Assembly (NCBI GenBank): GCA_019054805.1
Contig: JAHQIY010000033.1
Span: 186,001 to 250,000 of the forward strand
Reading direction: 5' to 3'
DNA: 64,000 nt
Source of the DNA: Brachionus manjavacas
Taxonomy: Eukaryota > Rotifera > Eurotatoria > Ploima > Brachionidae
Under the pieces are notes generated by a model that did not search any database, had not been told where the DNA came from, and worked only from the letters and a program-made list of their open reading frames with translations. This document shows positions 1 through 10,190 of the stretch, piece by piece. A program made the position numbers and the translations under genes. Within the stretch, counting starts at the first letter, position 1, and every line of letters begins with the position of its first letter.

Positions 1-1555
1 AAAAGATCAATTATACATTTCAGTTTATATATTCCCCCTAATAAACTTCTAAATTTTAATATATTCGAAAAGATAAAAAGGAATTGTAAAAAATTATGTT
101 CTCGGGGGTGACTTAAACGCCAAAACAAAACAAATAGGATGCAAAGGAGAAAACGAAAATGGAACAATTTTAGAAAGCATTATTAACGAGCTTAATTTCA
201 CAGTAATCAATAATAAGTGCCCAACCTTTAACATATTCAATAGGGAATATTTTGAAATTCTTGATTTATTCTTAGTCTCAACATCATTGATTGATAAAAT
301 CACTGATTTTAGGGTGCTAAATAATCAAGATATGACCAGTGATCATTTTCCAATTGAGGCATGCATAAATTTTGACTACTCAGTTATCCCTAAAACACAA
401 CCAAAAAAGCTTAATTATAAAAAAGCAAATTGGTTATTATTCCGTGAGATCCTAAAAGGTCAAAACTCAGGATTAAATTCAGCATCAATTGACGAACTAA
501 ATGAAGAAATTACCCAAAAATTAATTTCTGCAGCTCATAAAAGCATTCCATACCAAACTAACAGAATTTTCAAAACAAGTCTCCCACCAAACATTGTCAG
601 TATAATTAAGGAACGTAGAAAAATTAGAAGAATATTTCAAAAAACTCGTTGTCAAAATACTAAGAAAATATTTAACCAAATGACTTCAGAGTTAAGAAGC
701 AGTTTAAAAAATTTTTGGAATCAAAACTGGTCTGATTTTATTAAAAAAATTGGGAAAAATCCACTTTCAAGTAGACCATTCTGGAAAAAAATTAATAAAT
801 TTCGATCAAAAAAAGGATCTGGATTAATACCTACCTTAATCTGTAATAATTATGAAATTAGAACTGATGAAGAAAAGGCTACCTTCTTTGGTGAATTTCT
901 CCAAAAAACTTTTAGTCCGAATAATGATCTAATTAATCCCCAAAAAGATAGAGAAATAATTGATTATAATCTTGAGTTTTTTAATAAGGAAAATCAATGC
1001 AAATTTGACGAGCCTGTTAGCACTAAAGAGATTACATCAGCGATAAAAAGGTTAAAAGAGGAAGCATCTTCGGGACCAGATCAAATTCATAACCTTATGC
1101 TAAAAAATGTACCTCAAAATATTCTAAAAGATATTATGTATCTTTTTAGTTTAAATCTAAGAGATAGTAAAATACCGAATGCGTGGAAATCTGCTAACAT
1201 TACTATGATACCTAAAAAGTCAAATTTAACACAAGACCCGGCTTACTACCGTCCAATCAGTATGACAAGCTGTCTAGGAAAACTTTTAGAACGTATCGTC
1301 TACTCAAGATTATATAGTTTTTTAGAACAAAACTCATTACTAATTCAGGAGCAATCAGGTTTTAAAAAAAATCGACGAACCGCGGATAATCTTTTCTTCC
1401 TTATTCAAAAAATTGTAGAATCATTTAATAGAAAGAAGAAAGTTTGTTCCCTATTTTTTGATATCTCCAAAGCTTTCGATAGGGTTTGGCATGATGGTCT
1501 TATTTATAAATTAATAAAAATGAACCTTCCCTCTTACCCTAATACATTGGATTAA
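1..1555 (+). pseudogene. LINE endonuclease - reverse transcriptase, N-terminal part
   Basis: Endonuclease/RT polyprotein of the LINE. The frame used from 107 onward carries the endonuclease motifs GDLNAK and SDH, then a linker, then the RT fingers and palm up to DISKAFDRVWHDGLIYKLI near 1456-1515. Upstream of 107 the endonuclease motif YIPPN reads in a different frame, which points to one extra G in the G-run at 104-108. The frame ends at a stop after 1552 because of a second slip; the next RT block (WINSFLDSRSF) continues in another frame from 1548. The start of the protein lies outside the window. Confidence 0.85.
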
Positions 1556-2138
1556 TTCATTCTTAGACTCAAGATCATTTAAAGTAGATGTAAATGGTCA
1601 CATGAGTGATGAATACCACATTACTGCAGGTGTTCCTCAAGGCTCGGTAATTAGTCCATTACTTTTTAGCATTTTTATCAATGATATTCCTAAAAGAAAT
1701 AAAACAAATAGTGAATACTCTCTTCTTTTTGCTGATGACTTGGTCACATTTTATATTTTTAAGAAAAAAGGAAATTTAGAAAATAAGATAAACAAATACT
1801 TAGACGAACTAGAAAAATGGCTCTTCAAGTGGAAGATGAAAATATCTGTTGAAAAGTCTTGTTACATTGTCTTCACTAAATATAATAAGGAAAATATTGA
1901 CTTAAATCTAAAAATATATGAAAATAAAATTGAGAGTCAAAAGGAAATCAAGTTTTTAGGTATAAAATTTGATTCAAAATTAACCTTTACCCCAATGGTT
2001 GATGAAATAACACAGCGTTGTAGTTCACGGTTGAACTTAATAAAAATATTGTCAAACAAAAAATGGGGTCTTAATTATAACACATTAGGAAACCTATATA
2101 AATCTTTAATCTGGATTAATACCTACCTTAATCTGTAA
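1548..2138 (+). pseudogene. LINE reverse transcriptase, catalytic part, first copy
   Basis: Continuation of the RT domain in a shifted frame. It has AGVPQGSVISPLLF near 1625-1665 and the catalytic FADDL box at 1728-1742, followed by the RT thumb. The reading frame runs through the duplication junction at about 2110 and ends in a short out-of-frame tail with a stop at 2138. It is therefore a chimeric end and not a natural C-terminus. Confidence 0.8.
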
Positions 2139-2847
2139 TAATTATGAAATTAGAACTGATGAAGAAAAGGCTACCTTCTTTGGTGAATTTCTCCAAAAAA
2201 CTTTTAGTCCGAATAATGATCTAATTAATCCCCAAAAAGATAGAGAAATAATTGATTATAATCTTGAGTTTTTTAATAAGGAAAATCAATGCAAATTTGA
2301 CGAGCCTGTTAGCACTAAAGAGATTACATCAGCGATAAAAAGGTTAAAAGAGGAAGCATCTTCGGGACCAGATCAAATTCATAACCTTATGCTAAAAAAT
2401 GTACCTCAAAATATTCTAAAAGATATTATGTATCTTTTTAGTTTAAATCTAAGAGATAGTAAAATACCGAATGCGTGGAAATCTGCTAACATTACTATGA
2501 TACCTAAAAAGTCAAATTTAACACAAGACCCGGCTTACTACCGTCCAATCAGTATGACAAGCTGTCTAGGAAAACTTTTAGAACGTATCGTCTACTCAAG
2601 ATTATATAGTTTTTTAGAACAAAACTCATTACTAATTCAGGAGCAATCAGGTTTTAAAAAAAATCGACGAACCGCGGATAATCTTTTCTTCCTTATTCAA
2701 AAAATTGTAGAATCATTTAATAGAAAGAAGAAAGTTTGTTCCCTATTTTTTGATATCTCCAAAGCTTTCGATAGGGTTTGGCATGATGGTCTTATTTATA
2801 AATTAATAAAAATGAACCTTCCCTCTTACCCTAATACATTGGATTAA
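2113..2847 (+). pseudogene. LINE reverse transcriptase N-terminal part, second copy
   Basis: Second copy of the RT fingers/palm segment made by the 1,292-bp duplication. It is open from just after the junction to the stop at 2847 and contains the DISKAFDRVWH motif near 2748-2780. It has no natural start codon at its beginning and no endonuclease domain. It carries the same stop and frame slip as the first copy. Confidence 0.8.
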
Positions 2848-3766
2848 TTCATTCTTAGACTCAAGATCATTTAAAGTAGATGTAAATGGTCACATGAGTG
2901 ATGAATACCACATTACTGCAGGTGTTCCTCAAGGCTCGGTAATTAGTCCATTACTTTTTAGCATTTTTATCAATGATATTCCTAAAAGAAATAAAACAAA
3001 TAGTGAATACTCTCTTCTTTTTGCTGATGACTTGGTCACATTTTATATTTTTAAGAAAAAAGGAAATTTAGAAAATAAGATAAACAAATACTTAGACGAA
3101 CTAGAAAAATGGCTCTTCAAGTGGAAGATGAAAATATCTGTTGAAAAGTCTTGTTACATTGTCTTCACTAAATATAATAAGGAAAATATTGACTTAAATC
3201 TAAAAATATATGAAAATAAAATTGAGAGTCAAAAGGAAATCAAGTTTTTAGGTATAAAATTTGATTCAAAATTAACCTTTACCCCAATGGTTGATGAAAT
3301 AACACAGCGTTGTAGTTCACGGTTGAACTTAATAAAAATATTGTCAAACAAAAAATGGGGTCTTAATTATAACACATTAGGAAACCTATATAAATCTTTA
3401 ATCGGATCTATAATTGATTACTCTTTTCCATGTCTGAATTCATTTTCAGAGACAAACATTAAAAAAATTCAAGTCTTACAAAACTCAGCAATTCGTTTTA
3501 TACTTAAACTAAAATATGATACTCCTTCCGATATTCTGCATCATGAGGCCTTCAATAAACTTAAATTCTTAACTGTCTCGAATCGACTTTTTGAATTAAG
3601 CGAAAGATATGTAGCGGGAGGACTGCGTCATTCTGTTCCATTAGTTATCAAGCTGGTTGATGAATATATAGCGGGCCTTGAATCAAGGTATGTTGAATAC
3701 CCGACTCCATTGTGTAATTGTTACCTTACTATTTCTTCTTTTTTTCCTGAAACCTTAACTGTGTAA
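2840..3766 (+). pseudogene. LINE reverse transcriptase catalytic and C-terminal part, second copy
   Basis: RT palm and thumb with AGVPQGSVISPLLF, the catalytic FADDL at 3020-3034 and the element's natural C-terminal region. That region includes the LQNSAIRFIL-type helix, typical of LINEs after the RT, and a final PTPLCN block. It stops at 3764-3766 and is followed by a short 3' UTR and poly(A). A similar final block (PLCN..LTIRSFFP) recurs at about 5580-5640, so that stretch comes from a related LINE. Confidence 0.85.
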
Positions 3767-3839
3767 ACCGGAGTTTTTTAAATTTCTCCTCTTACTTACT
3801 TAACTTAATTTAATTTAAAAAAAAAAAAAAAAAAAAAAA

Positions 3840-4808
3840 TTTTTTAAAGTACCCAGATGAAGACTGTCCATCGCTGTTGAACTGCTGATTCCTTCTTTTA
3901 GTTTGGCTTTAGTCGGCTTTAGTTGGTTTGAGTTTGTTTTTTGATCGGTTGGTGTCTATTTGAGTTTAAAAAAGGAAAAAATTAACATTAATTATTGAAA
4001 TTAAAAAAATTAACATTTTAAAGGAGATTTTAAAAAAAAAAAAGAAGTTTGTTTTGTTGTTCGTTTGTTTTTTTTTTTTTTTTTTTCATATTTTTGTTTC
4101 TTGATTTTATTCTACTCAACTTAATAGTTTTTAATTTTTATTTTATTTTATTTAACTTTATTTTAATTTTTAATTTTTATTTTATTTTATTTAACTTTAT
4201 TTTAATTTTTTATTTATTTAATCTGAAGGAGCTTTAGCTCGGTACAGACATACAAATAAATAAAAATAACGACATGTCGGTATGTACATAACGACATGTC
4301 GGTATGTACATAACGACATGTCGTTAAATTCGAGCAAATACGTTATCATCTGTTTTTAATTTTTAAGGATTTGGCAAGTGATAAGCAAAAGATTTTATTA
4401 CTTTATTTGAATCGCCTATTATACATTTTCTTTATATTATAAACAATAGAATATTATTATTTTTTACTGGATATTTAGCTTAATGCCAGCTTTAGTGATC
4501 ATGATTTTGATCTTTCATATCTAGATCCTTGAAGATTTTCTGAGGCACAAAATCATGTTAATTGACCTTAATTAATAAATGCATACCGCTTACTGATTAA
4601 AAAATTCAAAAAATAAATAAAAGAAACTTAAAGATATTTTAGAGAAATTTAAAAGAAATTTTTAAAGATATTCTAGAGAAAATTGTGCGATAACCTTTAA
4701 AAAACTCTACAAATTTCTCTAAAATTTCTTTAAAGATCCTTTAAAATAAAGTTGACTGGGTAAACAGTTTTCTAACTTTTAAATCTTTCAACTATCAATT
4801 TAAAATAA
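3840..4808. other. Noncoding stretch with T-rich tandem repeats and palindromes
   Basis: No gene seen. A T-rich tract (about 4060-4215) contains two tandem copies of a ~45-bp T/A-rich unit. It is followed by a GAGCTTTAGCTC palindrome near 4230 and an AATAAATAAA-type tail near 4255, which together resemble the 3' end of a LINE. Then comes the palindrome array annotated separately. Near 4637-4650 and 4711-4724 there is a perfect 14-bp inverted repeat (TTTTAGAGAAATTT and its complement). Confidence 0.5.
4269..4325. repeat. 22-bp tandem repeat of alternating palindromes
   Basis: Three copies of the perfect palindrome CGACATGTCG lie at 4270-4279, 4292-4301 and 4314-4323, spaced exactly 22 bp apart. 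The two spacers each contain another palindrome, TATGTACATA. The array is too short to be a satellite. It could be a local minisatellite, a protein-binding cluster, or an internal repeat of a transposon 3' end. Confidence 0.9.
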
Positions 4809-5030
4809 TTGCAAATATGCAATGCAATTAAATTTCGCTTAACTACCCCCACAGAAGCAATCTTGTTCAACGAGGCAGCGGCGTCAATCATTCCGGGACT
4901 CATGTCCGATTACCCGTCGGTGTTAAAGCTACACATCGACAACAAAGCAGTAATCGGACTCTGGAAAAGAGTCAGGGCAAAATGGTTCAAGTTTTACAGT
5001 GCGGGGGCTGAAAACATTATCATTTTCTGA
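4809..5030 (+). pseudogene. RNase H-like retroelement scrap
   Basis: Short open stretch of visibly higher GC than its flanks. Residues resembling E..A..I.PGLMSDYPSVLKLHIDNKAVIGLWK fit the second half of a retroelement RNase H domain: a conserved Glu, a helix, then a strand ending in a catalytic-type DN. It lacks the beginning and end of the domain, so it is a fragment. A DIRS or LTR-element origin is possible, but the family cannot be settled by eye. Confidence 0.35.
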
Positions 5031-6208
5031 ATTTTCAGACCACGAGTCAGTCGTTTTTATTAGAATTTAAAATTTAGTTTTACGGCTGACTCCACCTGCT
5101 TCTAATTTACATGGTTTTAAAGAAAAAGAGGGTTTTTATTGAAATAGCGGAATTTTTTTTAAATTTTATTTGACGAAAACATTATTTTCTTATATTTTTA
5201 TATGCTTAGAGTAAATTATATATTTTTTTTAGAAAATTTATTTTTTTACTTATTTGTAAATCTGTCCCAAGCCTTTGCTCACTCATAATAAAAAAAAGAC
5301 TAAACATAAAAAAATAAAAAATTAATTTTTAGCTTGAAATATTAGTTTACTAATTGATTAATTTTTGGGATTACTTAATTTAGGATTACTTGCCAGACAA
5401 AAAATTTATCGAATTATCTTTGTTTCTAGCGACACCCAGATAAGTCAATTAGTGCTTAAATTAAGGTAAACTGTAATTTTTTGTTGCTTGTGATTATTAG
5501 CCATCCATCGGTATGAACAAGAAGCAGATAATCTTGCAAAATCAAATTGATTAATTCTAAATTATATCAGGCCAATACTGACTCCGTTGTGTAATCGCCA
5601 TCTTACTATTCGTTCTTTCTTTCCAAAGCTCAACACGTCTGGCGAAGTCTCTCTTTTGGTTAAGCTATGGTTTTTTAAAGTCAAAAATAACGAAATAGGC
5701 AAAATGAGTAAATTAAAAAAGAGCTGTAAGAAATTGACATTCATATCGACAATACATGCAAAAAGAGCAAATTGAAAATTGAATAAATTTTACTTTGCCA
5801 TAAACTTTCATTTTTAATAAATTTGTTTTAGCAATTTTTTAAATATTTATAATTTTTGGGAATAAATTTTTCAGATAAAAATGTATGACACAAAGCAATC
5901 TGAATCAATATTTTAAATTTATTATTCACATTTAAAATAACATTCGTTTGTTTTTTAAAAATTATTTTTTTTGCTTATTTTCTAAATTCCGCTAAAAATT
6001 TCGGCTGAATTAAAAAATATCTTAAAAGATGGAAATTCCGCTTTTTAGTATGCGTTTTACGGAATTAATTTAAATTAAATTTTGTCGGAATTTGGGCCAC
6101 GGAATTCCGGATTCCGCTTTTTAGGGACAACCTTATTAATCCAAAAGTAAATAAGTTTTAAAAATATATTTAGTCTCTAATTAAAGAATAAAAATAAAAA
6201 AACCCAAA
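5031..6208. other. AT-rich intergenic, one LINE C-terminus scrap
   Basis: Mostly AT-rich sequence without a convincing gene. At about 5575-5640 (+) the translation PLCN-RHLTIRSFFP matches the last block of the LINE ending at 3766, so it is a decayed piece of a related element. The rest shows nothing I can interpret. Confidence 0.5.
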
Positions 6209-6214
6209 TTTATT
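6209..6214 (-). terminator. Polyadenylation signal AATAAA for the Asteroid-like gene
   Basis: AATAAA on the minus strand, about 48 nt past the stop codon at 6262 and in the expected position for a poly(A) signal. AT-rich DNA yields this hexamer often by chance. Confidence 0.45.
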
Positions 6215-6261
6215 AAAGCATTGATCTAAAAAAAATAAATAATCTTTAGAAGCTAATTTTC

Positions 6262-7935
6262 TTATTCATCAATTCCTAGCTGCTTAAAAAGTAAACAATT
6301 GTAGTGATTTTTAACACTACTTAATAAAGTGTATAAGTGATTTTTGCATTCAGACAAAAACTTATTTTCACAGATAATTTTGTCGATTTCATTTCGAATA
6401 TTCAAATATTCCAAATACATGGTGACAAAATATCCATTCAAAACAAGATTGACTGTAATGCATTCAACTGACGGATTAACTAATTTATTTAGAATATTCG
6501 TCACATAATAGATTGCTTGAAATTTGTTTATCAAATGCACTAATTTAATTGTATCGTGATTAAAATTTGTTTCATCTATTCTATTTAATATTTGATCATA
6601 TTTCTCAGCTAAATGTGTGCCTATTTCACCGATATTATTTCTAGAGGAGCATAAATCTAAAATTCTGCCTTTTTTTAAATGAATTATCATCATATTTATA
6701 ATAATAGCATTTAATAAATTCACGTGTTCTTTTTCAAGCATACATAAACTTACCAATAAGGCTCTAATGTTATCAGGAGCATCTCTTGATTCCAATAGAT
6801 TAGAAATATTTCGACTATTAGGATTTTTTGTCAACAATTCTTTTTCAATTAAGTTAAAATTTTTGTCTCTGAAAACAAGCTTAACACTTTCTCCTTCTTT
6901 AAATAAAACAGAAAAAATTTCATCTAAAATTAACAATACATTTCCTGAGTCAAAAACACTGGACTGATCAGCATCTTCTATCAAGCATGGCATTAATTTT
7001 TGTTTGTTCATTTTTAGACTTTCAATATATCGCAAATTTACATCAAATTCATATTTTTCAAAGCAATATTCTAATTCGAATTTGAAGCCTTTGATAAATT
7101 TATCAATTATTTGTAGCATGTCAAAAGAATAAAATTTCCTTATGTTCCGAAAATTATTTCTCAAGTTTCTAAATTCGTACATGCGCATTGAATTTAGTAA
7201 GTAATCGAATTTTTTAGATCCTATAAATTCTAAATTTCTCTCTATTTTATCCTTGTCTCCATTTAAAATACAAAAATAAATCCAACTTTCATGTTTAAGC
7301 TGCACAAAATTTAAAAAATCACATAGATAAAAGATTGGAAGAGAAGTATTGTCATCGAATTGCTCAAATTTCTTCATTAATTCCATACCATAAGACCAAC
7401 TAAAATATCCTTTTTGCAAATCGTAAACATTATAATAGCTATCTTTTGAAAATATTGTATATAAACTTTTAGTCGAATTAAAACCATTGGCATAATAAGC
7501 TAAAAATTCATCACTATTAGTTTCAAGATAAGATATATTCAAATCTTTGATAGCTTGAATAATTACTGACTTATTGAATAAGCCAGGATTTAATTTTAAT
7601 TTACCAATTTCAAAAGACACCGGATTCTGATTCAAGTCTTGGGCAAACCTTTCCATTCTCAGTCTTTTTTTAGAATCGTTATCTTTTTCCGACTTGAATA
7701 CTATTAAATGAATTGAAGGCTTTAATTTGGTAAAGAACTTTATTAAATATTCATATAATGTGTCGTAATTTCCGCCATACTGGCCATTTTGATGGCAGAA
7801 CATTATCATGTATGCCAATTGCATACCATCGATTAAAAACTTAATTTCATCAAGTTTAATTTGACGAAAAACAAGGTTTCTTTTGCTCGAATTGTAAAGT
7901 CTATCAATATAGGCCTCGATTTTGAAAAAGCCCAT
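6262..7935 (-). CDS. Asteroid-like XPG/PIN-domain protein
   Basis: Intronless 557-aa protein starting MGFFKIEAYI. The first ~200 residues resemble the XPG/FEN1-type nuclease fold of Asteroid-family proteins: LIDGMQLAYMI with D36, then the Asteroid-like GGNYD at 54-58, an acidic LETNSDEF block (138-144), and a FSKDSYY strand (162-168). Several metal-binding positions look lost: the usual Asp in the VFDG motif is Lys81, and the second Asp of the DSD-type motif is Tyr. It may therefore be a non-catalytic member. The rest is helical with no domain I recognise. A poly(A) signal sits 48 nt downstream. Family membership is likely; function is not known. Confidence 0.7.
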   Translation of the reverse strand: MGFFKIEAYIDRLYNSSKRNLVFRQIKLDEIKFLIDGMQLAYMIMFCHQNGQYGGNYDTLYEYLIKFFTKLKPSIHLIVFKSEKDNDSKKRLRMERFAQDLNQNPVSFEIGKLKLNPGLFNKSVIIQAIKDLNISYLETNSDEFLAYYANGFNSTKSLYTIFSKDSYYNVYDLQKGYFSWSYGMELMKKFEQFDDNTSLPIFYLCDFLNFVQLKHESWIYFCILNGDKDKIERNLEFIGSKKFDYLLNSMRMYEFRNLRNNFRNIRKFYSFDMLQIIDKFIKGFKFELEYCFEKYEFDVNLRYIESLKMNKQKLMPCLIEDADQSSVFDSGNVLLILDEIFSVLFKEGESVKLVFRDKNFNLIEKELLTKNPNSRNISNLLESRDAPDNIRALLVSLCMLEKEHVNLLNAIIINMMIIHLKKGRILDLCSSRNNIGEIGTHLAEKYDQILNRIDETNFNHDTIKLVHLINKFQAIYYVTNILNKLVNPSVECITVNLVLNGYFVTMYLEYLNIRNEIDKIICENKFLSECKNHLYTLLSSVKNHYNCLLFKQLGIDE

Positions 7936-8244
7936 TTTTGATTAGAGAAAAATTGTTTTTGTGCCTAAAAAAGAATACAATTAAATAAGCGTTTATCTTT
8001 GGTCAATTATCAAATTCGATAAATCCTATTTTATTAAAAATTGATAAAAACAAATATTTTCTTAGTATCCGGAGCAACAAACTGGTGAGACTGAAAATTA
8101 AGTGGGTTTTTGTTGTCGCATTATTTTGAAAATTTTTCTTGCTTCCAGATAAACAGAAAAAAAATTGAGAAATTAAATGCTCAGTTCAAGTGTTAAGTCA
8201 AAATATGATAATTATTCCTACAGTCAACAATTGATTATTTTATA
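7936..8244. other. Upstream region of the Asteroid-like gene
   Basis: AT-rich with no gene seen. It should hold the promoter of the minus-strand gene, but no clear TATA element or other site can be picked out from the background. Confidence 0.4.
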
Positions 8245-8431
8245 TACACTACAAAATAAAACTAACTTGTACGCATTTTGTTCTTCGACTCTTCCTCAAC
8301 TCTTCCACGACTTTTCCTCTTCCTCGACAATTCCTTTCCTCAGAAACACAACACGAAAAGTCAAGAAGAGTTGAGGAAGAGTATCGAAAGAAAGAAAGGA
8401 AATGTACAAGTTAGTTTTAAATTTTACTGTA
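8245..8431. mobile_element. Mariner-type MITE / foldback element
   Basis: A 183-bp element (8247-8429) flanked by TA on both sides (8245-8246 and 8430-8431). The ends are inverted repeats: left CACTACAAAATAAAACTAAC, right (complement) CAGTAAAATTTAAAACTAAC. The match continues through CTTGTAC and, after a short gap, CTCTTCCTCAACTCTTC. The two arms fold into a long imperfect hairpin with a short centre at about 8311-8345. TA target duplication, CAGT/CACT-like termini and no coding capacity fit a Tc1/mariner-derived MITE. Confidence 0.75.
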
Positions 8432-9755
8432 TGAAAATATAATTATTTATCAATTGAAAATTTTAAGCTTTCTCTGAACTGTTATGAAATTACCTTAAAT
8501 ATTTGATTTTTAACGTCGCACTAAAAGCCCAAGAATTTGGTTTTGGTGCCTCGAATACGGTATGTACAGTTATTGGCAAAAATTAAAAAAAATAATTTTA
8601 GATAAAATTTGATCTAAAAAGGGGTCTACCTAGTGCCCACAGTGAAAAAACTTTTTTTTTTTAATTTTTCATCATAACATAACTTTTTAGCACAGTTATT
8701 TAAATAATTTCAAAAAATTTTAAACACAGTTTTTTTTTACAATTTTATCAAAATATGCTAATTGATTCAAATTAAAATGCCGATGATTTAAAAAAAAAAT
8801 GAATAAAAAAACCTCGGATTTTTTAAAATAAATAGATCTCAAAGCGAAGAAACTGGAACTTGGGTATCCGCGATCATTCATAATCAATAGTAAACCAAAA
8901 ATATCGGGTAAATGGTTTAGCCAAATTTAAACAGATCTAATAATAATTACTTTAAGGCTTTAAAATTTTATTTATTTAATAAATCTGTGTTTAAAAGTCA
9001 TAAAAAAAATAAATATAATAAAATTTTAATTTTCTGTTTAGACTCTTTAGATAATGCTAATGAGTCTTTTTGCAGGCAATTGCAAACTTTAGAACAAACA
9101 ATTAATATTGTTATTATGGAATATGCTCGTAAGACTTCAATTGAGTTGATTAAATTTGTGTATAAATGAAAGAACCTTGGCTTGGTATACTGAGTAAAAT
9201 ATGTGTTTACTATGTCTTAATGTGGTTTGGCTAAAGTCTAAGAGATAAGCTTGTGCAAAAGCTTATTAAATTTTACGATTTACTATAATCTAACGAAGAA
9301 TGAATCTAATGTCAATTGAATATTTAGGAAATTAATGTCTTCTCTCTAAATAAAGAAATAATTGACGAATAAAAATTAAAGAAGCTAGTGCTAATGAAAG
9401 CAATGAAAAAATTTTTTTGATTGAATTCTTTGATTAAATTAAAATTTTTGATTATTAATAAACAAGAAATAGAAACCGCTTATTTACATAATATAAATTT
9501 TAACTTTCCAAAAATAATTAAACCTTTCAATTTTCTTTTATTATATCTAAAAATGAAGATATAATATATATTACCAGTAATTTCAGAATCGAAAATAAAA
9601 AACTCTCATCCCATTAATATATATAAAAAATTTCGATATTGGTGGAGAACTGACAATAAAGACTCTTCAGCGAGATATGTTTGTAGTGAGACCAAATGCT
9701 TTACCAGCATTCGTATTAAACAGAACAAAAGTATTACCAAAATGGAAAGTATTAC
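8432..9755. other. AT-rich intergenic region
   Basis: No gene recognised. A 60-codon open stretch near 8987-9169 has no family signature. The part near 9600-9755 may hold the decayed zinc-finger beginning of the transposase that follows, but the reading is broken. Confidence 0.4.
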
Positions 9756-10190
9756 CATGATTCGTTGACAGACCCCGAGGTCATTTTACTCAAATAATCT
9801 CAAGATCTAAAAAAAGAGGTTACAGGAGATATAACAAAATCATTAAAAAATGTTACAACAATACTCAAAGTCAATTTGTAGAACAAATTGTTCCAAAAAG
9901 GATGTCTGCGGCCAATTCTCCCCCATTCAAAAGAATTGCTAACACGCTCCATAAAAAAGAGGAAAAAAACTTCTTTCTATTCCAAACGTCTTTCCTGAGC
10001 TTGAAATTGATGGTGAGTATTCACTTACAAATGACAAAAATCAATTTTTAAGGTATGACAACAAAAGTCCAGATAAAAAAATTATTATTTTTCTGGACGA
10101 CCAATGCTTAAAAATAATGAGCGATAGTGAAGAATGTTTCATGGATGGCACCGATACGGTCAGACTCAGGGTTATCTCTAGAATTTCTTA
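9756..10190 (+). pseudogene. Mutator-like (MULE) transposase N-terminal fragment
   Basis: Broken reading frames give in order: an H....DPEV helix start, a long helix with LLTRSIKKRKK, then IPNVFPELEIDG...FLRYDN...KIIIFLDDQCLKIMSDSEECFMDGTDTV near 9979-10161. This is the order in animal MULE transposases that follow a FLYWCH finger: the IF....L..L..S..W/CF.DGT block carries the first catalytic Asp. At least two frame breaks and internal stops are present, and the catalytic core after DGT is missing. It is a 3'-truncated relic. Confidence 0.6.

Larger units (their letters stand above)
819..3402 (+). repeat. 1,292-bp direct tandem duplication inside the LINE
   Basis: Bases 819-2110 are repeated at 2111-3402 with an exact offset of 1,292 bp. 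The open reading frames of the two copies give identical proteins, and both carry the same frame slip (1548 and 2840). At the junction the two parental sequences share only ATC, i.e. 3 bp of microhomology. Because 1,292 is not a multiple of three, the second copy is in a different frame. Either a very recent duplication or an assembly error explains the identity. Confidence 0.95.
1..3839 (+). mobile_element. APE-type LINE retrotransposon, 5' part outside window
   Basis: Non-LTR retrotransposon that enters from the left edge. It shows the C-terminal part of an apurinic-type endonuclease (GDLNAK near 107, SDHFPIE near 338), reverse transcriptase motifs (DISKAFDRVWH, AGVPQGSVISPLLF, FADDL) and a C-terminal region of the Jockey/CR1 kind. 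It ends in a 23-base poly(A) run at 3817-3839, so the 3' end is complete. It is not intact: there is a one-base slip in the G-run at 104-108, a frame break just before the codon at 1548, and a 1,292-bp internal tandem duplication. The clade is uncertain (Jockey/CR1-like). Confidence 0.9.

Noticed and set aside
4049-4237. Open frame rich in Phe and Leu that could be read as a membrane protein
   Set aside because: It is a translation of T-rich low-complexity tandem repeats.
4637-4724. Perfect 14-bp inverted repeat suggesting a small RNA or terminator hairpin
   Set aside because: The arms are A/T-rich, the loop is 60 bp, and similar AT-rich inverted matches are expected by chance here.
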